29,715 nucleotides of DNA from a virus. The notes under the pieces are model-generated. The model saw only the letters and a program-made list of their open reading frames with translations, ran no database searches and had not been told where the DNA came from. The stretch covers positions 1-29,715 of the IMG/VR virus record IMGVR_UViG_3300025162_000141. The stretch is one strand, 5' to 3'. Below, piece by piece: positions 22,408 through 29,462 of this stretch. The translations under genes were made by a program, and so were the position numbers. Position 1 is the first letter of the stretch. Each line of letters opens with the position of its first letter.

Positions 22408-22626
22408 ATGTTGGTATTAACAAGAAAGATTGGCGGCTCAATAATTATTGGCGATGATATTAAAGTAACTGTGCTTGCAACATCAGGCTTGTCTGTAAAG
22501 ATAGGAATTGATGCCCATGAAAATATTAGCGTTCATAGAGAAGAAATATATAACAAAATACAACAAGAAAAAAAGGAGATTAATAATAGCGTAAACAAAA
22601 AGAATGATAATAATAATATATTTTAA
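22408..22626 (+). CDS. csrA: CsrA/RsmA RNA-binding translational regulator homologue
   Basis: A 72-residue protein that aligns without gaps to E. coli CsrA over its first 52 residues: [20 protein letters not shown] at the start and [12 protein letters not shown] at 41-52. The RNA-contacting residues L4, R6 and R44 are all kept. The tail after residue 55 is Lys/Asn-rich and unlike bacterial CsrA. CsrA dimers bind GGA in hairpin loops near ribosome sites and control stability and translation of many host mRNAs. The gene has the best ribosome site in the region (AAAGGAGGA), itself containing GGA, so self-control is possible. In the phage it could retarget host regulation. Confidence 0.93.
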   Translation: MLVLTRKIGGSIIIGDDIKVTVLATSGLSVKIGIDAHENISVHREEIYNKIQQEKKEINNSVNKKNDNNNIF

Positions 22627-22653
22627 ATAAATACAATTAGATAGGAGGTTAAA

Positions 22654-23130
22654 ATGAATAACGAAGAGTTGCATTTTCATGAGATTTTAAAGAGAATAAA
22701 GAAAGAGAACGGTATCAACCATCATCTTTCGTCAAAAGAATATATAGATGTTCATAATCTTAATCCTCATATCTTGTCTTATAGAGATAGTTATGGAAAT
22801 GTTATTTTAAATTACGCCATATTATACGGAGCTAGAGATCTTATAGATCACATCTTCGACCATTCTCCTATATATAATATAAATGAAAACGGATCTTCAA
22901 TGCTACATTTTATATGTCTTGCGGGAGATTTTATTAGCTTAAGCAAATATATTGATAAATTGAAAAACTCTAATTTAATTTTACATATTCATGTTCATGA
23001 GCCAGAGCCAAATAGCTATTTTATAAACGAAAAATTAAAAAGCAAATTTTTATCAAAAAATAAAGACGGTTTTGCTCCCATAGATTATCTTAATGCTCAT
23101 TTTAAATCCGGGGAAAATACATGTATATAA
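22654..23130 (+). CDS. Ankyrin-repeat protein
   Basis: A 158-residue protein with two clear ankyrin repeats: residues 44-71 (RDSYGNVILNYAILYGARDL with a following helix) and 76-103 (NENGSSMLHFICLAGDFISL), and a partial third at 134-150 (KNKDGFAPIDYLNAH). They keep the D/N-x-x-G-x-x-x-L-x-x-A pattern. There is no signal peptide. Phage-borne ankyrin proteins are known from phages of animal symbionts, where they are proposed to act on eukaryotic proteins. A strong TAGGAGGTTAAAATG start context is shared exactly with the Sak4-like gene. The role here is inferred. Confidence 0.78.
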   Translation: MNNEELHFHEILKRIKKENGINHHLSSKEYIDVHNLNPHILSYRDSYGNVILNYAILYGARDLIDHIFDHSPIYNINENGSSMLHFICLAGDFISLSKYIDKLKNSNLILHIHVHEPEPNSYFINEKLKSKFLSKNKDGFAPIDYLNAHFKSGENTCI

Positions 23131-23384
23131 TATTCATTCTTAGAAATATCATACTGGTTAACAGGCTGTACAGATATAAAATATTTGAAAAGATGCTTAT
23201 ATCATTAACTAAATTAACAATTAAGCTGAATAGATTAAGGTTTAGAGGAACAATAAAAAATACAACTAAATACAACGATGTCTTTGTTAATGCGAATATA
23301 AGATCAAATATATACGCAAATGATTGCAAAAATAATAGAGGCAGCTTTTGTATTCCTAATAAATCATATGTTAAAAGCTATTAA
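23121..23384 (+). CDS. Possible 87-residue hypothetical protein
   Basis: Its ATG lies inside the last codons of the ankyrin gene, a 10-nt overlap. The product starts MYIIFILRNIILVNRLYRYK and is basic, with one short hydrophobic N-terminal segment. There is no separate ribosome site, so expression would depend on coupling. It fills a 270-bp stretch that is otherwise empty, but composition alone cannot confirm it. Confidence 0.4.
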   Translation: MYIIFILRNIILVNRLYRYKIFEKMLISLTKLTIKLNRLRFRGTIKNTTKYNDVFVNANIRSNIYANDCKNNRGSFCIPNKSYVKSY

Positions 23385-23400
23385 AAAACAGGAGATAATA

Positions 23401-23727
23401 ATGGACGACATTAAAAACATAGAAAGAAGAGTCGTAGCCAAAAAAATGATTGATGATGGTTTTGAAAAAAATACATTAATAAATCTTGCGATTGGAATAT
23501 TAGAGGAATGCTTAGCTAATGAAGATATTATTTATGTAGCGGCGGCAACAAATAATAATATATTCTCTCTTGACGTGATAAAGCATGCTATAGATACGTA
23601 TAACTGTTGTGGAGATTCCTCTAAATCATTTGTAAATATGATTATTAAAGATCTTAATAAAAATAGCGAGGAATGTACTCATGGAGATACATGTTCTATT
23701 TGTAAAAAACAAAAAATATATAATTAA
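23401..23727 (+). CDS. 108-residue hypothetical protein with C-terminal cysteine cluster
   Basis: I start at 23401, behind AGGAGATAATA; longer in-frame starts lack a site. The product is helical, starting MDDIKNIERRVVAKKMIDDG, and ends with a cluster of cysteines and a histidine (ECTHGDTCSICKKQ) that could bind zinc. It lies between the ankyrin gene and the Sak4-like gene. No family recognised. Confidence 0.65.
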   Translation: MDDIKNIERRVVAKKMIDDGFEKNTLINLAIGILEECLANEDIIYVAAATNNNIFSLDVIKHAIDTYNCCGDSSKSFVNMIIKDLNKNSEECTHGDTCSICKKQKIYN

Positions 23728-23746
23728 ATAATAATAGGAGGTTAAA

Positions 23747-24637
23747 ATGCAATTAAGAGGTAAAAAACCAGAATTAATTCAAAAAAGACTTAAATTATTA
23801 ATGTATGGTTCTGCTAGCACAGGTAAAACAACCGCTGCCCTGTCATTTCCAGCGCCGTATTTAATCGACACAGAAAGAGGAGCGGAGCATAGCCAATATA
23901 AAGAGATGTTGGAAAAGCAAGGAGGAGTTATATTTCAATCAGACGATTATGAAGAGATATTAAGCGAGATTAGAGCTTTATTATATACGCAACATAATTA
24001 TAAAACATTAATTATTGATCCAATAACTCCTGTATGGGCTAATATTCTAGAAAGCGCAGAAAAAGAACTTGGAACAGCATATCAGCGGCATTTTGTTAAA
24101 GCCAATAAAGTTATAAAAAATTTAGTTACTATGTTATATAAGCTTGATATGAATGTAATATTGACAGCGCATTCTAAAGACGTATATGAAAAAAATGGCG
24201 GAGTAGTTGGCCAAACATACGATGCTTACAAAAAATTAGACTATATTTTTGATCTAGTTATAGAGATTAAGAAAGACAAGGGAAGCAGAGATAGAATAGC
24301 AAAGGTTATAAAAACTAGACTATCAACTTTTACTGAAGATGAGGAATTTGTATTTAAATATCTTACTTTAGCGGATAGATATGGCAAGGATATTATAGAA
24401 AAAGAAACCAGCGCAAGTACTATATCTCTAATAACAGAACAACAGAAAAATGAACTTGGTAATTTATTAGTAAACAATGGAATTACAGAGGACAAGATCA
24501 ATGAAATGCTTGAAAAGTGTGGAGCAAGCAAAATAGAAGATATGGACTCAGATTATGCCAATAGATGTATAGAAAGATTAGCAAAATTATACAATAACAA
24601 AAAGAAATCAATCTCGGAGGCAGATCAATATGTCTAA
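23747..24637 (+). CDS. Sak4-like recombination ATPase (AAA_24)
   Basis: A 296-residue RecA-fold ATPase. Walker A is GSASTGKT (21-28) and Walker B is TLIID (87-91), followed by the Pro-Ile-Thr turn typical of phage AAA_24 proteins; a sensor-like TAHSKD follows near residue 138. Beyond about residue 215 there is a helical C-terminal region. Sak4-like proteins pair with a phage SSB in single-strand annealing, and an SSB lies 0.6 kb downstream. A strong AGGAGG site precedes the start. The end overlaps the next gene by 8 nt. Confidence 0.8.
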   Translation: MQLRGKKPELIQKRLKLLMYGSASTGKTTAALSFPAPYLIDTERGAEHSQYKEMLEKQGGVIFQSDDYEEILSEIRALLYTQHNYKTLIIDPITPVWANILESAEKELGTAYQRHFVKANKVIKNLVTMLYKLDMNVILTAHSKDVYEKNGGVVGQTYDAYKKLDYIFDLVIEIKKDKGSRDRIAKVIKTRLSTFTEDEEFVFKYLTLADRYGKDIIEKETSASTISLITEQQKNELGNLLVNNGITEDKINEMLEKCGASKIEDMDSDYANRCIERLAKLYNNKKKSISEADQYV

Positions 24638-24905
24638 AGACGAAAAAATATCCGAATCCGTCGGTTATTCTACGCAAGATATTGAAGAAAAAACGCATAT
24701 ATGCCAAAAATGCGAAGGGGCTGGAATAATAGAAGTTGAAGAATGTATAACACGCGGTGAGCAACTAGACGCGAGTCATAAATATAGAATGGTAAGAAAA
24801 GATTGTCACGTATGCAAAGGAGGCAGAAAGATTACCAAAGTTCATGATGACGTCTATACGTATCAACAAGCGGAATTAGGCATTTTAAAAGCTATCTTTA
24901 AATGA
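24630..24905 (+). CDS. Small zinc-finger protein (DnaJ-type CxxC motifs)
   Basis: A 91-residue protein with two CxxC pairs: ICQKCEGAGII (near 28-38) and DCHVCKGGRKI (near 58-68). The spacing and the Gly after each pair resemble the DnaJ zinc-binding repeat. It has no J domain. It starts inside the end of the Sak4-like gene behind GGAGG. It may be a nucleic-acid or protein-binding accessory of the recombination set. Confidence 0.7.
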   Translation: MSKDEKISESVGYSTQDIEEKTHICQKCEGAGIIEVEECITRGEQLDASHKYRMVRKDCHVCKGGRKITKVHDDVYTYQQAELGILKAIFK

Positions 24906-24941
24906 ACCTCTAAATTTTAAACAAAACAATAGGAGAAAATT

Positions 24942-25040
24942 ATGAAAAAAATAAAAATATCCAAAGCAGAAATAAAAAAAGGAATCAAGATGGAACAGGA
25001 ACATACAAAATGCAAGAAAAAAGCAAAGAAGATTGCTTGA
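24942..25040 (+). CDS. 32-residue basic mini-protein
   Basis: MKKIKISKAEIKKGIKMEQE at the start and a Lys-rich end, behind a good AGGAGAAA ribosome site. The piece KISKAEIKKGIKMEQEHTK resembles the opening of small phage proteins that normally continue after ...AKKIA; here a TGA stops it at that point. The downstream frame is open in +1 from the stop, so it may be a frameshifted form. Confidence 0.45.
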   Translation: MKKIKISKAEIKKGIKMEQEHTKCKKKAKKIA

Positions 25041-25061
25041 GGATGAGGTAAACCCTAGAAC

Positions 25062-25251
25062 TATGTGTTTATGTGTATTTATAAATTTCATTAATATTGT
25101 ATTAAATAATTCTATTTTCTCATGCCTTAATGAAACACAGAGAACACATATTGCCAGTTCTGTTTATACAAGTATTGCTTCAGAAGATAAAAAATATAAT
25201 AAACATTACATTTTAAACACAATAAAAAACATAATAAAGAGGACAATATGA
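25062..25251 (+). CDS. Possible 62-residue hypothetical protein
   Basis: An ORF ending in a TGA that overlaps the ATG of the SSB gene (ATGA). A TTG start at 25033 is also possible and would overlap the preceding mini-gene. The product starts MCLCVFINFINIVLNNSIFS, cysteine- and Ile-rich at first, then polar. No convincing ribosome site at the ATG (GAGG is 14 nt away). May be the shifted remainder of the mini-protein frame. Confidence 0.35.
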
Positions 25252-25688
25252 CTATATTTTTCGATAAAAACATTTTAAATACTACAAGCAATATCAAAAA
25301 CGACCATCAGAACTTCGTTGCTGGTAAAGTTAGTTTTGTTGTTGATAAAGCTGACGAAAAGCATTCAGATAAATCTGGTTACTATATGGTAGCTAGACTG
25401 TCTGTTATTAACGAACAAAAACAAACAGCAAAGGTTAATGTATTCCTATTCTTTACGGATAAATCTATATATAGAGTAGATCAGTTCTGTAAATCCGTTG
25501 GAGAGCCTAATTTATTGCATAATGGGCAAATATCAGCAGACGCATTTACGGGGCTTGAGGGCAAGGCTATAGTTAAAAAAGGTATGAATGGATACCTAGA
25601 GGTGGTAAAATTCTTGCCTAAAAATAATACGCCGGTATTAAATAACTCGCCTGCTTTAAACAATTCGGTTGATGATATACCATTTTAA
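25248..25688 (+). CDS. ssb: Single-stranded DNA-binding protein
   Basis: A 146-residue protein with an OB-fold-like beta pattern (residues about 22-120: GKVSFVVDKADEK, GYYMVARLSVINEQKQ, AIVKKGMNGYLEVVKF) and a C-terminus VDDIPF, the acidic-Phe tip by which SSB proteins recruit partners. Asn/Pro-rich linker residues precede the tip. A GAGGA site precedes the start. It would cover single strands during replication and annealing. It sits between the Sak4-like ATPase and a VRR-NUC nuclease. Confidence 0.8.
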   Translation: MTIFFDKNILNTTSNIKNDHQNFVAGKVSFVVDKADEKHSDKSGYYMVARLSVINEQKQTAKVNVFLFFTDKSIYRVDQFCKSVGEPNLLHNGQISADAFTGLEGKAIVKKGMNGYLEVVKFLPKNNTPVLNNSPALNNSVDDIPF

Positions 25689-25701
25689 AGGATATTAAAT
25701 A

Positions 25702-26019
25702 ATGATTGTTAGAAAATATACATGCACGTCGTGGAATCCCGCGCAAGGCAATATAAAAAAAACTATTACCGTGAATAACAACACCATATGCAGGAAATTA
25801 ATATTGTTATTAAAAAATGATTATAGAGGAACGGGAATTTTTACCAGAAGAGAGTTAGCGAAAAACGTAGGCATAAGCATGCTAAAACTTAACTATCTTA
25901 CAAAAGACATCAACATTAATAAAGAACATTACTGCGCAATAATAGAAAGTATAAAAAATAAATTAATTCCTTTGTTTAAACTATACGCAGCAAATAAAAA
26001 TGAAATTAAAAACATATAA
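25702..26019 (+). CDS. 105-residue hypothetical protein
   Basis: The start is at 25702, behind AAAGGAT. The product begins MIVRKYTCTSWNPAQGNIKK and contains a segment FTRRELAKNVGISMLKLNYL (near 48-67) that can be read as an HTH, with Ala-Lys-Asn-Val-Gly-Ile at the turn. Its end overlaps the nuclease gene by 20 nt. A possible small regulator or accessory nucleic-acid binder; otherwise unrecognised. Confidence 0.6.
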   Translation: MIVRKYTCTSWNPAQGNIKKTITVNNNTICRKLILLLKNDYRGTGIFTRRELAKNVGISMLKLNYLTKDININKEHYCAIIESIKNKLIPLFKLYAANKNEIKNI

Positions 26020-26380
26020 AGTAAAAATAAAAGAAAAAGATATAGTAAGAGACTTTGTTGAATTGGCTCAATATACTCTTAAAGATAAATTTGAATGCTT
26101 GATAAGAATAGAAAATTCTGCGTCAATGTTTAACGCAGCATATAGAAGAGGAATGAAAAAAGGGGTAGCAGACTTCTTGTTTGATCACAGTTCTCATGAT
26201 GGAAAATATAGAAATCTATGGATAGAGTTTAAAGCAAACAAAAACAAACAAACTCCAGAACAGATAGAATTCCAAAAAAGAGCAGAAAACTCAGGATCAA
26301 AATATATAATTTGTTATAACAGAGATAATGCTATCAAAGAGATTAAAAGTTATTTAGGCTATATACAGCCTTATTTATAA
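26000..26380 (+). CDS. VRR-NUC domain nuclease
   Basis: A 126-residue protein with the VRR-NUC core: GMKKGVADFLF (D58 of the PD motif), LWIEFKAN (E76-x-K78) and TPEQIEFQKR (Q88), followed by the G-S-K-Y-I-I-C strand. This is the stand-alone phage type, which acts like a Holliday-junction resolvase. The expected Pro before Asp is Ala here (VAD), a tolerated change. It starts inside the preceding gene without a visible ribosome site. With SSB and Sak4 it forms a recombination set. Confidence 0.8.
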   Translation: MKLKTYKVKIKEKDIVRDFVELAQYTLKDKFECLIRIENSASMFNAAYRRGMKKGVADFLFDHSSHDGKYRNLWIEFKANKNKQTPEQIEFQKRAENSGSKYIICYNRDNAIKEIKSYLGYIQPYL

Positions 26381-26406
26381 TATAAACATTTCTAATGGAT
26401 ATAGAC

Positions 26407-27840
26407 ATGGACAAAAAAAAGATCTTATTATGTTATTTATTATTCTTAGCGTTTAGTATTATACAAAGCAATATAATTGCTTGCGATTCTTTTTATCAAA
26501 ATTATAGTAAAATAATACCAATCATTAAAAATGATAATAGTATTTTTTTCTTAGACCCTTTTATTTCTAGGAAAGAGAACAGCATATTGCTTGGTTACAG
26601 AAAATTTAGCATGGAAAAAAAACTTTTATTTGGGATATACTGTTCTTATGATTTAAGCATGGGCGATAAAGATATACGCAAGCAAATATCATTAGGATAT
26701 GAAGCATGGGTTAATAAAATTTTTATTAATAATAATTTTTACATGCCATTCGGCGGTAGAAAAAATTTTAATGGAGAAGGAAATTTTATCTTAAGAGCTG
26801 AAATAGATCATAATAGAAAAATATTAAAAAAATATTTAATAAATTATCTGGATCAAGAAAAAACCATAGGAGGATTTGATATTAATTTAGGATATAAATT
26901 TAATAACAATATATCTAGTTATATAGGCATATATAACTATTCGGATAGAGAAACGCTAGGATTGTTAGGCGCAAAGGCTTATATATCATATAATATAGAC
27001 AATATAGATATCAACGCTGAAATCAAGAGAGATAATAATAACGGACTAAAATATATTTTAAATATAAACGTCAATCTTGAAAATAAAAGAAAAAACATAA
27101 ATGGGTTTGAAAAGCATATATATGACAAAGTAATAAAAGAAAAAGAAATAGTGCGCGCAAAAACATTAAAACCATGTATATATATTAGTAATTATAAAGA
27201 AATTCCAATATATTATTTTCAGAAAGATAAAAAAAAAGATAACAGAGAAAGTAAAGCAATAGCAAATAATGAAATAAAAGAGTCCGCAAAATATATTATA
27301 AAAGATCCTCTAAAAAACGTCTGCTCAGAAATAAAAGACCAGAAAAAAACACCCAAGCCAGAATCTATATCAAATTCTGCTAATAAAGTATTTTTATCAT
27401 TTATTGATAAGTCAGTATCTGAAGGAGCGGCATACTTTATCTTTGGGGATAGTATAGGAGGAAAAATATCCTCTGGATGCATTAGCAAAACAGTTAAAAA
27501 ATGGTACGCTGGGGATGATATAAATTACCTAGAAATTGTTACTTATGCGGCCGCTAGTAATGTCTTAGCAACAAACGCTCATAATCCATGCGAGTACGCC
27601 ATATTATATGGGGCATCTAAATGGTCGACAGCACTGATTGTTAATTCAATTGGCGAATTAATGCCATATATTAAGAAAAGCGACTTTAAAGCGTCTTTAG
27701 TATCAATTGAACATGCTTTTGCTTACTTTATACTAAAGAAGAAGTATTGGCCAATAACCGCATATACAATAGCCGAAGTAATTCCCCAGACATTAAACTT
27801 ATATGGCATTAATGATTATATAGTTTCATTAATATATTAA
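26407..27840 (+). CDS. Inverse-autotransporter-type outer-membrane protein
   Basis: A 477-residue protein. I start at 26407, behind GGA at a usual distance; an ATG at 26395 is the alternative. MDKKKILLCYLLFLAFSIIQ begins a signal peptide ending near residue 25, and IIAC there could also be a lipobox. Residues about 43-224 match the intimin/invasin beta-domain in order: FGIYCSYDLS, RKQISLGYEAWV, FINNNFYMPF, GGFDINLGYKF, SSYIGIYNYSD. Each is a transmembrane strand with aromatic girdles. Known members insert in the outer membrane and display C-terminal passenger domains. Here the C-terminal half has no Ig-like repeats; it is a Lys-rich linker (about 235-330), then a helical, partly hydrophobic domain. 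It ends the plus-strand operon. Confidence 0.75.
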   Translation: MDKKKILLCYLLFLAFSIIQSNIIACDSFYQNYSKIIPIIKNDNSIFFLDPFISRKENSILLGYRKFSMEKKLLFGIYCSYDLSMGDKDIRKQISLGYEAWVNKIFINNNFYMPFGGRKNFNGEGNFILRAEIDHNRKILKKYLINYLDQEKTIGGFDINLGYKFNNNISSYIGIYNYSDRETLGLLGAKAYISYNIDNIDINAEIKRDNNNGLKYILNINVNLENKRKNINGFEKHIYDKVIKEKEIVRAKTLKPCIYISNYKEIPIYYFQKDKKKDNRESKAIANNEIKESAKYIIKDPLKNVCSEIKDQKKTPKPESISNSANKVFLSFIDKSVSEGAAYFIFGDSIGGKISSGCISKTVKKWYAGDDINYLEIVTYAAASNVLATNAHNPCEYAILYGASKWSTALIVNSIGELMPYIKKSDFKASLVSIEHAFAYFILKKKYWPITAYTIAEVIPQTLNLYGINDYIVSLIY

Positions 27841-27841
27841 G

Positions 27842-28417
27842 CTAAATCCAATATCCTATCTTAATAAACGCTATTAAGGATATAGGTGTATTTTTAATGT
27901 TAAAATTAAAATGACTTATGCCGTCTATGTCGGTTGTAATTCCAGCTCCATATTGTAAGCAAAATCTATTATCAAAATAGTTTTTCCTTCCTATCGCTAA
28001 ATCTACATGCATATCTTTCTGATTGTCTACTGTTATAAAATTACCTGAATTAGGCATTATTTTAAGCGTAGCGTCTTTTAAAGATATTGTCTTATGGGAT
28101 ATGCCGGTGCGAATAAAAAAGTGATTGTTTTTATCGCCAATTAAATTATAGTCAAAATACATAACGATAGACCGAGAGTCTGGATATATAGTGTTTTTGC
28201 TGTTTACAAAAGAAGCTCCTACACCAAGAGTCATTTTATCGTGTATGTCATACTCAACGGTTCCTTTAGTTTCTAAATAGTCTTTAGTAACGGCTCCAGA
28301 TAAGAAATCTGTTAAATTAAAAAAAATAGCCGCTCTGTGGCCATCAATGTCTGCCTGGATAATATTTGACGCAAATATTATTGCAAACACAAAAGATTTT
28401 ATTATACCTTTAAACAT
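27842..28417 (-). CDS. Small outer-membrane beta-barrel protein
   Basis: A 191-residue protein with a signal peptide (MFKGIIKSFVFAIIFASNII, cleavage near QADI at about 22) and then alternating strands (GTVEYDIHDKMTLGVGASFV, YFDYNLIGD, FFIRTGISHK, LAIGRKNYFD, LQYGAGITTD). It ends FIKIGYWI, with aromatic residues near the C-terminus as in outer-membrane barrels, though the last residue is Ile. About 8 strands are likely. A GGAGAT site precedes the ATG. It converges with the inverse-autotransporter gene with one base between stops. It could alter host surface receptors or be a host-interaction protein; function is not known. Confidence 0.65.
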   Translation of the reverse strand: MFKGIIKSFVFAIIFASNIIQADIDGHRAAIFFNLTDFLSGAVTKDYLETKGTVEYDIHDKMTLGVGASFVNSKNTIYPDSRSIVMYFDYNLIGDKNNHFFIRTGISHKTISLKDATLKIMPNSGNFITVDNQKDMHVDLAIGRKNYFDNRFCLQYGAGITTDIDGISHFNFNIKNTPISLIAFIKIGYWI

Positions 28418-28432
28418 GCCTATCTCCGATTA

Positions 28433-28954
28433 TTATTGAAAAACTTCAAAAAAAATAGCTATATTCGTATCAAAATATCTAACCCCTGTAATCATCATAA
28501 CATTACCAGGCACTAAAGTCACTATCTCAGGATTTATCCCGATCGCTTCATACACAGTAGAAGCAGAATTATTATATATTTTTATATATACTTTGTCTCC
28601 AGACATATATTGACCGGTTATTACATCTAATCCATATGAAAAGTATTTTAATAAGCATTTTACAGGAATGAGGCCCGTATATGTAATAGAGCTATAGCTT
28701 TCGTTTATATAAGCGGTAAAAGAAACTGGATTAATATTGGTTGGGGCGTTATTTTTAATATACGCTCCAGAAATATCTCTGGTAATCGCAAAAGGGATAT
28801 AGAAAGATATATTATCATCAGAAACATTAGGTATATTATAATATTTGCCCTCCCTGCTTGATATATAATTAATTTTAAAACTATCTTTTTTTAAAGGCGT
28901 AGTTTTTATATTTTTATTATCTGTTTTATAACAAGGATTAATTATAGTTTTCAT
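28433..28954 (-). CDS. 173-residue putative tail-associated protein
   Basis: Starts MKTIINPCYKTDNKNIKTTP. It has no signal peptide, is polar, and is predicted to be beta-rich with many Tyr/Ile/Asn residues and Gly turns, like phage fibre or appendage proteins. It follows another such gene on the same strand, downstream of the fibre fragment at the right edge. No family recognised; the virion role is from composition and context. Confidence 0.55.
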   Translation of the reverse strand: MKTIINPCYKTDNKNIKTTPLKKDSFKINYISSREGKYYNIPNVSDDNISFYIPFAITRDISGAYIKNNAPTNINPVSFTAYINESYSSITYTGLIPVKCLLKYFSYGLDVITGQYMSGDKVYIKIYNNSASTVYEAIGINPEIVTLVPGNVMMITGVRYFDTNIAIFFEVFQ

Positions 28955-28971
28955 TTTATAAAAATGCCTTC

Positions 28972-29445
28972 TTAGAGATTATAAAAATTAAAATATATAT
29001 TACATGCGTTATCAATAATAGGATAGGTAGCATTTCTAGGCAGATTAACTACAAACCATGACCCGCCTACAATAAGCCTATAAATCGTTTGACCATTATA
29101 TATGCAATATCCCCTCTGAGACCCAGCAGGATCAGGGAAATATCTTATTTGCGCGACTATACTATTTATTCCTGTCTGATACGGTGCAAGAGGAGCGGCA
29201 AGAATTTCTATTACGTATTTTTCATATGTGGTTGGAGCATAGATAGATTGATATTGTCCTCGTATATTTTCTAATCCTCTGGTTGTAATTATTTGCTCGG
29301 ATATAATTTGGCGATTAGCGTATTCTTCGCTAGCTAATGTAGGCGGAGCATCATTAAAGTATAATATATGCTGTTCATCGGTAAATCCTAATACGCCGCT
29401 AGTAGCTCCTGTAATATCTTTTGTTAATTTATATAACGCTGACAT
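28972..29445 (-). CDS. 157-residue putative tail-fibre-associated protein
   Basis: I start at the ATG at 29445, which follows AAGGG and lies after the stop of the preceding fibre fragment; a start at 29502 would overlap it. The product starts MSALYKLTKDITGATSGVLG, then FTDEQHILYFNDAPPTLASE, and is beta-rich afterwards with Gly/Tyr motifs (GYCIYNGQTIYRLIVGGSWF). Such short proteins beside fibres often form adaptor or tip subunits. Not assignable to a family by eye. Confidence 0.6.
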   Translation of the reverse strand: MSALYKLTKDITGATSGVLGFTDEQHILYFNDAPPTLASEEYANRQIISEQIITTRGLENIRGQYQSIYAPTTYEKYVIEILAAPLAPYQTGINSIVAQIRYFPDPAGSQRGYCIYNGQTIYRLIVGGSWFVVNLPRNATYPIIDNACNIYFNFYNL

Positions 29446-29462
29446 ATTTAATACCCTTATGT

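Noticed and set aside
26395-26484. Lipoprotein signal (IIAC) in the inverse-autotransporter gene as proof of lipidation
   Set aside because: The four residues fit a lipobox loosely, but members of this barrel family use signal peptidase I; I note it only as a possibility.
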